From positions 9,552,274-9,616,273 of the forward strand of contig NC_089390.1 in NCBI RefSeq assembly GCF_003171515.1: 64,000 bases of DNA, given 5' to 3'. A model generated the notes under the pieces. That model was not told the origin of the DNA. It did no database searches and was given only the letters and a program-made list of their open reading frames with translations. Positions 14,265 through 24,420 of the stretch are shown here, in pieces. The stretch comes from Pyrenophora tritici-repentis. Taxonomy: Eukaryota > Ascomycota > Dothideomycetes > Pleosporales > Pleosporaceae. Each line of letters starts with the position of its first letter. Position 1 is the first letter of the stretch. The position numbers and the translations under genes were made by a program.

Positions 14265-15128
14265 ATGAACAACGATCATCAGGGTGCGAGGGTCTACCTC
14301 ATTCATACGGCACAACATCCACGTCCTTTTCTCACTACGGTACCTTTTGTGGCCCGCGACTTTGCGGCTTGGGGGTATCGTGTTGATCACCATGCTGCGG
14401 ATTCGGCGTATATTGTGGAAGTGAGGGCGAGGGAGAAGATGCAGCATATGCGGCGGAAAGCGCGGAGTGCGAGTCGGCGGACCAAACTCATGGAGATATG
14501 GGCGCATGAAGTGCTGGAGAGGAAAAGAGGAGAGAGAGGCAATGTCAGCATGACAACACCAGCAGAAGAGGTAGATACCGGGTTTGGCGCGATAGAAGCC
14601 CGGGTGAAGAAAGCGGGTGATGTAGTCCAGGACTTCATCAATGGCGTTGCGGCTCTTGGTAGTGAGTGCGATTGCTCCATCCCCATGTCCCTGGATGACA
14701 TCTTGCTGGGACCAGGCGCTGATTTCCGCAAAGACGGTAAAAACGTCTCAATGCGACATTCTCAACAGACCATAGCGACGAAGTATACTCGTCTTCTATA
14801 CGCTGTCCGGTACAACCCCAACACACCGCTACCAGCGTGGTCGAACCCCGACATCGTATACGCAGATCAAGTCATCCTAGAGTTCTCGCATCACGAAGCG
14901 ATCCAAAAAGAACATCTTGTACACGCGGTGAGCAGCGCGATTGGCAAAAACGAGGGACGCATGGGGAGGGTGGAAAAGTGTACGCGGACGGGTGTGAAGC
15001 GGGTGTTATTATGGGTAGATGTTGGGGATGTCTTGATGGGAGCAGCAGGATTTGTTGAAGAGGGGGAAGTGGATCCGGTGCCGAAGTACGAGAGGGGAGA
15101 AGGGCCGCCGGTGTACGTGAAGGGGTGA
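14265..15128 (+). CDS. hypothetical protein, 287 residues
   Basis: I do not recognise this protein. The start is the ATG at 14265 (context GGCAACATGAAC, with A at -3). An in-frame TTG upstream is not a fungal start. There are no introns. The sequence has a mixed alpha/beta look: VYLIHTAQHP near the N-terminus, a basic helical stretch (about residues 55-90, rich in Arg/Lys), a central DDILLGPGADF segment, and a hydrophobic GVKRVLLWVDVGDVLMG near the C-terminus. There is no signal peptide or obvious transmembrane helix. The unbroken 864-bp frame, good start context and fungal-looking composition support a real gene. Function cannot be inferred. Confidence 0.62.
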   Translation: MNNDHQGARVYLIHTAQHPRPFLTTVPFVARDFAAWGYRVDHHAADSAYIVEVRAREKMQHMRRKARSASRRTKLMEIWAHEVLERKRGERGNVSMTTPAEEVDTGFGAIEARVKKAGDVVQDFINGVAALGSECDCSIPMSLDDILLGPGADFRKDGKNVSMRHSQQTIATKYTRLLYAVRYNPNTPLPAWSNPDIVYADQVILEFSHHEAIQKEHLVHAVSSAIGKNEGRMGRVEKCTRTGVKRVLLWVDVGDVLMGAAGFVEEGEVDPVPKYERGEGPPVYVKG

Positions 15129-15564
15129 TTGAAAGAGATCGTGGGTGAGACCAGACGACGATCTCCAATCTAGAATAGGCCCCTGATGGAGAGGCGTCTA
15201 TACTTAGTCTCCAGTGCGTGTCGTATTACTTGCACATCGCTCGTGTTCATTCTCACAACGCTCGTGCTGGCGCTCGATAGCTAATGATGTTATTAGGCAC
15301 CGAGTTCGAAGGGGAATCGGGGTAATATAACTCGTTTGCGCGCGGTTTCACATGCCAACAAAGCGTGGCTAGACGTGGCTGAGCTCTGGCCAAATAAGAC
15401 AGGCTGACGGATTGGACTTGGCGCCAAGGTGGCATGTCATTCTAGTGTGACGGCGTAGCGTCAGGGTGTCCAATCAAGTTGCCCCAGACCCCAGTTTGCC
15501 AATTACGGGGTAAGCCGGTCGTGAATGATGGCTCCGTCACGGAGAAAGTGAATGGGGGTTCCTT

Positions 15565-15695
15565 TTCCAACTCTTCTACTCTTCCACACAGCGCTTCTTT
15601 GCTGACTCCACGCTCTCTACCACCTCTTCTTTCTCCCTTTCCCCAGCATTTCTGTTTTCCAAATACTGTCACTCTCTCAACCCTCTCTAACAATC
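15565..15695 (+). promoter_or_regulatory. pyrimidine-rich leader of the glucanase gene
   Basis: The 130 bp before the glucanase ATG are a strongly CT-rich tract (runs such as CTCTTCTTTCTCCC) ending in CTCTCTAACAATC just before ATG. CT-rich leaders are typical of well-expressed filamentous fungal genes and often mark the transcription start region. No specific factor site is claimed. Confidence 0.45.
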
Positions 15696-16950
15696 ATGCG
15701 TTTCTCTACTGCACTTGCCTTCGCGGCAGCTGCTATCGGCAGCGCGCTTGCGCAAGACCCCATCATGGGCTTCAACAGCGGCTCCACCGATGACAAGGGC
15801 AATGCGAAGACCCAGGACGACTTCGAGAAGGAGTTCCGCACGGCGAAGGGCCTCCAGGGCGCGCCGGGCAACTTCACCACCATCCGCCTTTACACCAACA
15901 TTCAGCAGGGATCCGACAATGAGCCCATTGCTGCCTTCCCGGCTGCCATCGCCACCAACACGAAGCTTCTGCTTGGTATCTGGGCCTCGGGAACCAACAA
16001 CATCGACGGTGAGCTCAAGGCATTGAGCGCTGCAGTCAAGCAGTACGGCACCAAGCTCACAGATCTCATTGTCGGTTGCTCGGTCGGTAGCGAGGATTTG
16101 TACCGCAACTCGGTAGACGGTGTCAAGGCCAAGGCTGGTGTTGGTAACAGCGCCGAGTTGATTGTAAAGTTCATCAAGGACACTCGCCAGGCTCTCGCAA
16201 ACACACCTCTCAAGGACGTCAAGATCACCCGTAAGTATCCTTGTGCGAAAACTGCGTGAGCTCAGTGCTGACTGTATCCGATTAGACGTCGACACCTGGA
16301 CTGCTTGGGTCAACTCTTCCAACAAGGCCGTCATTGACGAACTCGACTTCCTTTCCGTAAACGCATTCCCCTTTTACGAGGAGGAGCACGACAACACCAT
16401 CGACAACGCAGGCAAGCTTCTGAGCAGCGCCATCAGCGCAGTCGAGGGCGTAGCAGGAGGCAAGGACGTCTGGCTCACCGAGACTGGCTGGGCATACAGC
16501 GGCCCTGATTTCGGCAAGGCCAAGTCGACCGTCGACAACGCTGCCAAGTACTGGACCGACGTCGGCTGCTCGCTCTTCGGCAAGAGGAACACCTTCTGGT
16601 ACACTCTGCGCGACGCCAACCCAGCCAACAAGGTCAAGTTCGCCATCACTGACAACCTGAGCACCACTCCTCGCTTCAACCTCTCTTGCCCTGCCAAGAA
16701 AGACCTGCCTAACCCGGAGACCATCACCAACGGCAACATCACCAGCGCTAGGAACACTACCTCCAACGGCGGTAGCAACTCCACTGGCGGTAGCAGCAGC
16801 AGCGGCGGAAACGGCGGCAGCCCTGCCAACGGCGGTCCTACACCAACCGGAACCATGCCTCCCCAGTCCACCGGTGCGGGAGCCGTCAACTCGGTCTCCG
16901 TGTCCATGCTCCTTTCCGTCATCTTTGCCGCCGCCGCCTGGGCCTTGTAA
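15696..16950 (+). CDS. eglC: GPI-anchored glucan endo-1,3-beta-glucosidase (GH17, EglC type)
   Basis: Cell-wall beta-1,3-glucanase of glycoside hydrolase family 17, secreted and tethered at the plasma membrane or wall. Two exons (15696-16230 and 16286-16950) encode 399 residues. The 55-bp intron has a GTAAGT donor, a GCTGAC branch site and a TTAG acceptor, and splices KIT to HVDTW through a split His codon. An N-terminal signal peptide (MRFSTALAFAAAAIGSALA) precedes the mature start at QDP. The probable acid/base Glu is about residue 133 in VGSE, and the nucleophile is about residue 244 in LTETGW. A Ser/Gly/Asn-rich linker (about 318-355) is followed by a hydrophobic C-terminal tail typical of a GPI-attachment signal. 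Length and layout match fungal EglC/Bgl2-like proteins. Family firm; the exact enzyme mode (hydrolase or transferase) is not resolvable here. Confidence 0.95.
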
Positions 16951-17637
16951 GCGACCGAGACGATTCCGAAAGTTGATGTTCATTGTGACCATCTCTTTTA
17001 TTTCCGGTCGAGGAAGAGAACGTTCGTGAAGGATGGGTGCCTGCTAGCTAGCTACACCCCGATCAACCTTGAGAGCGGCTGGCTCGCACGAATAATAATT
17101 TTGTAATATAAAATGGAAGAAGTTGATTGTGTGCGATGGCCACAATGTCGATCATGATATTTGCTTCCATGTCGTTTTTGTTTTTGGTGCAATGATGGTG
17201 TGAAGTGACGTTCGTGGAGTGGATGTGGAGAGGTGTTGAGGAAGATGGCTAAACTAGCGAAGACTGCGTCATTTACCCCCCACTTTATTCATCTATCGGT
17301 CTCTACTTAGTGGATAAATAAGGTTTGTATCTGGATTCGCATCTGATGCATGCTGACCTTTATCCCACTACCTATCAGTCCGTTCTATCTCCCATCTCGC
17401 CGCCTATCAACCTAATCCACCACCCATCAACCCATCACTCCCTATCCCTGTCCCCGTCCCTACTCCTCTCCCTACTCCCCTCCCCCTCCCCACTCCTACT
17501 AAGCACCCTCGAGCTATTCTTCGGAAACCTCCGCTCAGGCAAATTACACCTACACTCTAAATCAGCCTCGTCACTAGAGTAAAAGAGTGAAGGGCTGCCT
17601 GTTCTGTACCGTCGTTGTATACTGCCGCTTGTGGGTG
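16951..17637. other. intergenic between convergent genes
   Basis: The 3' regions of the glucanase (plus) and the GNAT-like gene (minus) face each other here. A cytosine-rich tract of CCCTCC/CTCCCC type lies at about 17440-17490. No gene is supported. Confidence 0.45.
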
Positions 17638-19725
17638 TCATGTAGTGTGGGATGAGAGATGAGGAAGACGGACGGGCTGATGTGTTCGAGGCAGAGGTTG
17701 AAGAAGGCGGGAGGGATGTGGTGAAGGGGTGGGAGAAGTTGCGGGTGTGGGGGAGGGGGGCATGGGTGGTAGTGGGGTTGATGGGGGTGATTGCTGAGGC
17801 GTGCGGGTGGATGGTGTGGGTGAAGAAGGTGTTGTTGATGGTGGTGGTGCGTCGTGTGTTTGCTGCGGTCTAGAGGATGTTCGCTGGGGTATTATGGACG
17901 TTAGCATGGATGTTGAACGTGCTTCTGGCGTGCTTGTAGATGCTTTTGTTAACGGACGCGCGGCTGTTTGTGGTCGGGGGCGGGGTGTTTTCAATCCGCG
18001 AGATGTTCTTGCGGGCGTTTGTCTGTATCGTGCCGGTAACTTAGGAGGCGTGTCTGCGTTTGTAGATATGGGGAGTTGGCTTGGTGTTTTGGCGCCCCTG
18101 GAGTTCGATCTGTATCTCGCTGGGAGCTTTGTTGGGGTGTTTATGGTGGAGGAGACGGGAAGTCTGCTTGGAGATTCAGCATCCTTGCGGCTGAACATTC
18201 TGGCTATTAGAGAAGGCTGTGACGACTCACTTTCGCCGGGTTCCATTGTTCTTGTTATCTCTTCTTTCGTCTCCTTTTTTCCTCCATTTCCTCCTGCTTT
18301 CTCATGCTCATCTAGCAATTCTTGGAAGTGGATGGCTTGGAGGATCAGTACCCGGGGAGTGACGTTGATGTCGTTGGGAAAGCATTCGAACATGTATTCG
18401 GTAAAGGCAGCCCAGCTCTTTATGTGGTCAGGCAGTGGGTACCTCCTCGTCTTTACCTGGTAAGCTTCTCGGAGGCAGGGAGGAATCGGCTTTCCGCCCA
18501 TGATGATGGATAGCATGGATCTTTGTTTTGCAATCAGTTCCTTTGCTTCGTGGATGCGCTTGCGTTTAGTGCCCACCAGGTTGGCATGGACACGGCTAAG
18601 GCTTGGTTCGAGAATGCATCTGAATGGGACGTCGAATAGATAGCTATCGATGTCGGCATACGGTATAGAGGGTGACGGGTCACCAAAAAACGTCCTAGCG
18701 TCAGTGTACGTAGACGAAGAAGACGTGGAGGTGTTCACTCCGCCTTCATCGTCGTGATTTCTGTTGGAACGCAAAGCATTGCATGTCTTCGGCACTAACG
18801 TGTACTCCGGATCATACCGATAGCTAAGACCACACACGTATTCACATCCTTGCTCCAAATTACCGAAAAGCCACTCCCAAGGCTCTACAATCTGTCTGTT
18901 CATAGAGTGGACGATCCTTTCTACGGCCTCTTTCGCTACCCTAGAGTCGAGATAGAAATTTGTCCTCGCAGACAAGGTCCCTGGTAATACTTTGGCAGTG
19001 TTGAGGTACTTGAGCGGGGCGGTACCCATTATATAGACGCATACTGGCGTCGGAAATGGTGTAAGAGGTGCGATATCCTCCCACCTTTTCTCCCAATCCG
19101 GTTTCGAAGGCAAGCGTTCGATACCGCGACCGAAGACTCGGAGTACGGTACAGATGGCGTATGGATGTGCGCTGATTACTCCTACGTAGTCTGTCTGTGA
19201 GGCGAGCTTGCCTATGTCGTAGTGTTCAGTCAAGACTCTTAGCATCTGTACAGTGTCAGTAATCTTCCACCGCTTGTTCCCCCATTCTATGCTTACCCTT
19301 GTAGCGCGTTTTTGGCTACGATAGCCATTCACTACCAGCAGTTGCGTGACCCACCAGATGCGGCGATCCATGTGTATCCACTGACTTACGAAGCAGTGGC
19401 CAATGTGCTTGCGACCCCTGGCCACTGCCGTGATCAGAACATTGTTTGCACCATCCGGTAGACACTTTGCTTTCAACGCAGCCATTCCACTCCATGCGCC
19501 ATACTCGGACAAGAATTGTTTTGCGCATATTTCCAGCAGACTCTGCGTTATCTTGCTTTCTGGTGTTATGCGATAGACGACATCTTCTTCTATATCTGGA
19601 TCCTTGAGCAGTTGGTTGGGTTCGCCGCGTATACGGTATTCGGCGGCTATTGTGCTAGAGGGAGTCTCGAACATGTCTCCTGTGAGTTCCGTGTGCGGGA
19701 TCGGTGCTTGCTGGTGGTTATACAT
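17638..19725 (-). CDS. GNAT-like protein with long Pro/Ser/Thr tail
   Basis: The N-terminal 200 residues resemble a fungal group of acyl-CoA N-acyltransferase-like (GNAT) proteins: IGHCFVSQW, then WWVTQLLVVNGYRSQKRATR, then ISAHPYAICTVLRVFG, which match the typical GHAF.. / WVTQLVV..YR.RG.AT / SSHP..I..A.. layout. I infer an in-frame 51-bp intron at 19246-19296 (GTAAGC donor, ACTGAC branch, TACAG acceptor). Removing it joins ATR to MLRVL and fits the family better, giving 678 residues. The acetyl-CoA loop is degenerate: the Gly expected in R-x-x-G-x-A is Lys here, so catalysis is doubtful. The last 200 residues are low-complexity (repeats of PARYR and TPS/SPTP) and probably disordered. The start is the ATG at 19725. 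Gene real; function tentative. Confidence 0.75.
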   Translation of the reverse strand: MYNHQQAPIPHTELTGDMFETPSSTIAAEYRIRGEPNQLLKDPDIEEDVVYRITPESKITQSLLEICAKQFLSEYGAWSGMAALKAKCLPDGANNVLITAVARGRKHIGHCFVSQWIHMDRRIWWVTQLLVVNGYRSQKRATRVSIEWGNKRWKITDTVQMLRVLTEHYDIGKLASQTDYVGVISAHPYAICTVLRVFGRGIERLPSKPDWEKRWEDIAPLTPFPTPVCVYIMGTAPLKYLNTAKVLPGTLSARTNFYLDSRVAKEAVERIVHSMNRQIVEPWEWLFGNLEQGCEYVCGLSYRYDPEYTLVPKTCNALRSNRNHDDEGGVNTSTSSSSTYTDARTFFGDPSPSIPYADIDSYLFDVPFRCILEPSLSRVHANLVGTKRKRIHEAKELIAKQRSMLSIIMGGKPIPPCLREAYQVKTRRYPLPDHIKSWAAFTEYMFECFPNDINVTPRVLILQAIHFQELLDEHEKAGGNGGKKETKEEITRTMEPGESESSQPSLIARMFSRKDAESPSRLPVSSTINTPTKLPARYRSNSRGAKTPSQLPISTNADTPPKLPARYRQTPARTSRGLKTPRPRPQTAARPLTKASTSTPEARSTSMLTSIIPQRTSSRPQQTHDAPPPSTTPSSPTPSTRTPQQSPPSTPLPPMPPSPTPATSPTPSPHPSRLLQPLPRTHQPVRLPHLSSHTT

Positions 19726-21027
19726 TGTAAATGAGATAAATTCTCGTCGATAAGCGCGCAGTGTACGGATGCGTGTTGCTGTTCAAGTGTTGGTGTGCAC
19801 AGCCTGATTGAGTTCTAGACGTCATGTTCTCTCAGGTGAGAGGGTAGAACCATGGTAGAGGCTTGCTGATACCCAACCATAACAGAGTGAGTCATCTGTC
19901 CTCGCTTGCGTTAACAGTTATCGTACACCATTATCACCTCCACATCTATCTAAGTTATCCAATCGCGAGGGCTATGATAGTTGTGGAAAGCATCGTTGTT
20001 TTTGCAGGGCGCATGCCATATTTCCACAATTTCTTTTCTGTCGCTCAATAAGATAGCCAGTGAACTTGGTAAAGCGCTAAAAATATTGAAACGCACGTAA
20101 TGTGGTCCGGATAATCCAGCGAACCGTTCTTGGTGTTGCGGGGCTCTCATAGGATTTCCGCGATGGGAAGTAGCCGCTGCCAGCCGGACAGTGCAAGAGC
20201 AGCAGCAGCCCGATCACTCACACGCTATCTTATACAGCTTCAATGACAGTATTCACTGCGAATCCGGAAATTATTTTGGTTTCTGCAGCTGTACTCGACT
20301 GCAATACGTCACAAAACACGTTCCAAAGACGTCATGCCGGCTCATCGTCTCGGAACGATACTTCTCGCTTCAGAGCCAACCCTGAATACCTTCGACCGAC
20401 GTCCCAGAATTTTACCTCCCGTGCTCCTACTCGGCCGATGCTAAGGTTAGACGTGCAGTACATGTGCGAGACTGGAGCAACAGAATCGGGTTCAGAGCGA
20501 AGCGTTCAGCAGACGACCAAATCTACATTAGACCGGCAAAACACTGCGTCGGAAGGAAACTGGACGACAATATATCATGCGCATTCATCGTGTGGGCTAT
20601 TGAGTTCACTTTGAAACCTATGGTATTGTAGTGTTTCTTTAAACGACCTGTGTCAAGAACTCTCATGTGCTTTTATAAGCTTTCGATACCACACGCCGGT
20701 AGGGTTCTATTCTTGGCAATCACGTATTCTCTCCATCTGCCTTACTACTACTGCAAAAGCTTATTAGACAACGCTATCTGTAGTTTTCATCCTATTACTT
20801 TGGTTGTAGGACACTTCTCTCGCGACTACAGATAGTCGAATCCCGGTGTTCACGACAACATTTTTCTCAACGTGCTTCCCTATGGTAAACAGCCACAGCG
20901 TCTGTGTCATGACTTTCAGTCAATAATGCAGTCATAATTCGCACCGTACAGTCATAGTGTATCATAAAAGAATGGGTTCAGCGTACGGTGGTCGCTCTTC
21001 TGCTGTAATAGACACTGCAAGGTTACT
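19726..21027. other. intergenic, no supported gene
   Basis: This 1.3-kb stretch separates a minus-strand gene from a plus-strand relic. One ATG-initiated 123-codon frame at 20243-20614 has a Ser/Thr/Arg-rich, low-complexity product with no recognisable domain, and I do not call it. Confidence 0.4.
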
Positions 21028-21640
21028 ATGATGCCGCAGAAATCGCTCCAACAGATAGACGATTTCGACGACTTCCTTTTGGTAAGAACCATCCGAAAGA
21101 TCAAACCTATAGTCGTGGAGCACCCGCGATGTTGAACAGAAGAGATGCTGGCTTCACTCGACAAGGTGGAGGAGAGCGTCAGTCGGGCCCTGGCGACACC
21201 AATCATCACATCTACACAGCCGTCCGAGGAACACCCTGTGAATCATAAAGATGAGCCAAAGGTAAGGCAAGAGAGAAACTGCTCGAGATTTTCGAGGCAG
21301 AGAAGAAGAAGGGAAGCAAAGTTGAGTGTGAGTAGAAGAAAGCAACCAAGCACAGAGGATGCGCTTATCTATTTTTAGCGCCATCTGGACAAAACGGAAT
21401 CGATTCATCCCGTGAAGGTAGAAAATATCTACAGAGTGCGTTTGACGCTCTTGAAAGAAATTTAGATGACATTGAAGTGATCTTCAGGAGTGTTACTCTG
21501 CAGCTAGAGAACGCGAACCAGGCTACCTCTATCCAAAAAGCCGTCTCTTATAGAGAGAGGGAGATATATACGGCGACCAAAGAGATGGAGAGTCCAAAAT
21601 GTATATTAGGAATAAATGAAATTCTTCGGCTATCTACCTA
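21028..21640 (+). pseudogene. broken hypothetical gene, coiled-coil-like product
   Basis: Three stretches read as protein but not in one frame. From 21028 an ATG opens a frame with QQIDDFDDFLLV that hits TGA at about 21127 and then continues in the same frame (TEEMLASLDKVEES). Near 21255-21265 the coding character moves to another frame (REKLLEIFEAEKKKGSKVE). A GTGAGT donor at about 21330 and a TTTTTAG acceptor at 21378 then join, in matching phase, to a helical stretch (SAFDALERNLDDIEVIF) ending in TAA near 21640. The in-frame TGA and the unexplained one-base shift suggest a decayed gene, though unusual splicing could explain part of it. I do not recognise the family. The charged, heptad-like composition suggests a coiled coil. 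Confidence 0.45.
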
Positions 21641-22147
21641 AGCTTGCGTTGGAACAGGATACAATCGGTAGAAAGAGGGGGCCGCATGGAGGAGGATGAC
21701 AGGATACGAGTGTACACTTTCTGATCTTAAGGATATCTTCCAGATCATGTGAAAAATTGATGGAGATCAACAAGGTCCATAACAGATGTGATTCGACTAT
21801 TGGTGAGAGAGAAAGGATGGGTATCGAAGATAATTGCACACACGGATCCCAAGACATACCTAATGGGTCTTCGTTAGATAGTCAGCTACCTCTTTTTCTA
21901 TTATCTATCCATCTTTCTTCGTACCTAATCTATTAGAGGATCGTGAATGCCACAAGTAAGGCATACAACGCTCAATAGGTATTTTGGGGAAGTCGAGGCT
22001 CGTAGAATGTATTGCGGTGACAGAGATACCCCGCATGCTTGGCGGCCATCTCATTATTCGCAAGGCTAGACCATGCACCATCTTTTCTCAACGCGCATTG
22101 ACGTTCTCCCAAACTAAGATATCTGAAATAACAAACTACCTGATCAG
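21641..22147. other. short AT-rich intergenic region
   Basis: I see no gene here. It lies immediately upstream of the HET-domain pseudogene and would hold its promoter. Confidence 0.4.
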
Positions 22148-24094
22148 ATGGCTTTCAACGATTCTTTAGGCCAACATGTCTATCAGGCGCTGCCCTTAGA
22201 CTCCATCCGTGTCCTCATCTTGGAGCCTTGTATGCATCGCGACATACCTCTACGCTTTCGCTTTCACGTGGACAGCATCGAAGAATTACGGGGAAAATAT
22301 GAGGCCTTGTCTTATACTTGGGGAGAGCCAAACCTGGATCTGCCCATGTATCACGCAGATGGTTCTCAGGTGCTCATTACCAAAAACCTCGATTCAGTCT
22401 TGCGGCGTCTACGACATCAGCTGGATCCGAGATGGATATAGGCAGATGCGGTTTGTATAGTGCAAACGAACCTGGAAGAGAAGGGATTACAGATCAGAAT
22501 GATGGATAAAATCTACCGAAGCGCAAAGCGTGTGCTTGCCTGGCTGGGACCTGGGGGTGGCAATGACGAGGCCGGCTTGCAGATTCTAGAGAGACTATCG
22601 CAACTCCCAAAACCTCGTCACATAGATGACCCCATGGGCCTCGAAGCATCAGAATGCCTCCTCATCAAGAGATTTCTCGACCTCCCATTGTTTCGGCGAT
22701 TTTGGACCGTTCAGGAGTGCGTCCTCAATACCGATGTCACTCTAACTTGTGGCGAATCTGAAATTACGTTTCCAAGACTCCTTGCGGGCTTGAAAATGTT
22801 TGATATACATTTCAGATTCTTCGTTGTGCCACAAGGATTCCCAGGGCTTTGCGCAATCAGAAAAACAGCGGACTTATGGAACAAGTATTCGTTTGCTGAA
22901 AGCATTCAAGGAGGTGGGCAAATGGCCAGACGGTGGGCGATTCGCGAAAGCGAAACTGCAAAGGATGAGACATCCACGGTAGAACCATTTGACATACTCG
23001 CTTTGGTACACGAGTTCACAGAAAATAACTGTAGTGATGACCGAGACCGCATATTCACGCTGTATGCCCTGGCCTCCAACATCAAACCTAAATCGGAGAA
23101 TTCCTATATGGAAGACGACATGGTGTACATGGATGTCGATTATACGCTGGATGTATACGATACTTACAAAGCTTTTCCTGTTGCCTGTCTTGAGAACAAA
23201 GTGACCCTGTCGCCTTGCAGTGTCGAGAACAGAATGGCTCTGAAGTTATTCAAGGCTGCACTAACGCGCTTACCCAACACCGGAACAAGGGAATGGCCAT
23301 TCTGGGTGCCTGATTGGCGTATGGAGCCGCATAATAGCGTATGCTTTGTGGTGCAGGCTTTCGTGGATGTCATGATCTGTGTGTACGCAATATCAGGGGA
23401 TTGCTTTGAGATCAGACCAAAACCATATAATAAGGATTTTCTTGGAATGGATTGCACAAGCATTGAAGATGTAAATGGTTCTGGAGATCATCTTCCCTCC
23501 ATCGTGAAGGTGGGCGTCGTTGACCCTGGTTATCCAATAAGCCAACTCCTGAAATCAGCTGAAGCAATCTGGGAGCCGAGGACTACGTCAGAAGATGACC
23601 AAATCAGAGATGACGATGAGTTCTTGTCATTCTTTCTTGCCGCTATGGCACAATTGCATAGCCGTCTTCCTGGCACGGGAGTATACACAAAACGCGAATT
23701 CCAATTTGCCCTTGACTACTTATATGAGGGAAATGTGTTTAGTAACAAAATAGAAAACGAGGAATTCATGGATGGAGAGAAGTGGAAAGGGATGTTTCCG
23801 TTCCGTGTCAGTCAATCAGTTCTTGGAGACGATGGTTCGAATGAATTGCAAGGCTTTGGCTATGGCTCAGGACAGGTACAGGAGGGTGACCGGTTGATCG
23901 TATTGAGATACAGAGTGTTCATTTCGCCTGGATTTGTATTTTGCACTCGAATCCATGATGTACTCATTCTGCAGAAAGTTGGGAATATTAATGGCTCCGA
24001 TACTCGTCCATCATATCGCCTCGTTGGCCATGGGTTCTTCTGTGGGCCAGAAGATGTGGATTTTCCGACTGGACTGAGGTTTTTGTTGGTATAG
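22148..24094 (+). pseudogene. HET-domain (heterokaryon incompatibility) gene with one premature stop
   Basis: A single reading frame from ATG at 22148 to TAG at 24092 is broken only by TAG at 22439-22441 (codon 98). HET-domain proteins are cytosolic triggers of programmed cell death in non-self recognition. The first hallmark YEALSYTWGEP is at residues 51-61. The second normally reads W-I-W-A-D-A-x-C-I-N-Q; here it reads RWI, stop, ADAVCIVQ, so the missing residue is the conserved Trp, and the Asn before Gln is Val. The third block, IYRSAKRVLAWLG, follows in frame, as does a C-terminal region of about 500 residues. TGG to TAG is a G-to-A change in a TG dinucleotide, which is RIP-compatible but not diagnostic. 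No intron that removes the stop is evident. Read-through, an assembly error or a recent null allele are the options. Confidence 0.85.
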
Positions 24095-24163
24095 CAATAT
24101 GAATACTAATAATTCTCGTCTCTAAGGGCCTTATCTGGTTGTTTATTTAGTATACACCCCCCG

Positions 24164-24355
24164 TGTTGGTTGGCTTTGCACTAAGTGCGTAAAGGGAAAT
24201 AACGATAACTAGGAATGCATTCTGTTCGGTGGTTCTAATTGATATCTACGAACATAGGTGCTACGAAGGTATACCTAAGCTCTTGCGCAAGGTGGGCCGA
24301 AGTCGGGCCGAAGTGTCCAGCAGCCGACGTCTCTACCGATACTCACGATCCGACA
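24164..24355 (-). repeat. 3' LTR of Copia-A
   Basis: 192-bp LTR that looks identical to the copy at 30068-30259. The left flank is CCCCG. The inner side is next to the polypurine tract. Confidence 0.95.
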
Positions 24356-24420
24356 CTGGAAGTCTTTTCTTTCTGGATAGCTAGTAACTCTGCTTGTATC
24401 GGTAGTGACAGTGTATAGCA

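Noticed and set aside
16282..16992. 236-codon minus-strand frame opposite the glucanase
   Set aside because: Gly/Val-rich antisense shadow of GH17 exon 2 and its Ser/Gly-rich linker.
17801..18463. 220-codon plus-strand frame opposite the GNAT-like gene tail
   Set aside because: Antisense shadow of the Pro/Ser/Thr-rich tail.
22460..22500. Independent start of a second HET gene at 22460
   Set aside because: The codon there is GTG, and the sequence before it in the same frame continues the HET motif, so both parts are one broken gene.
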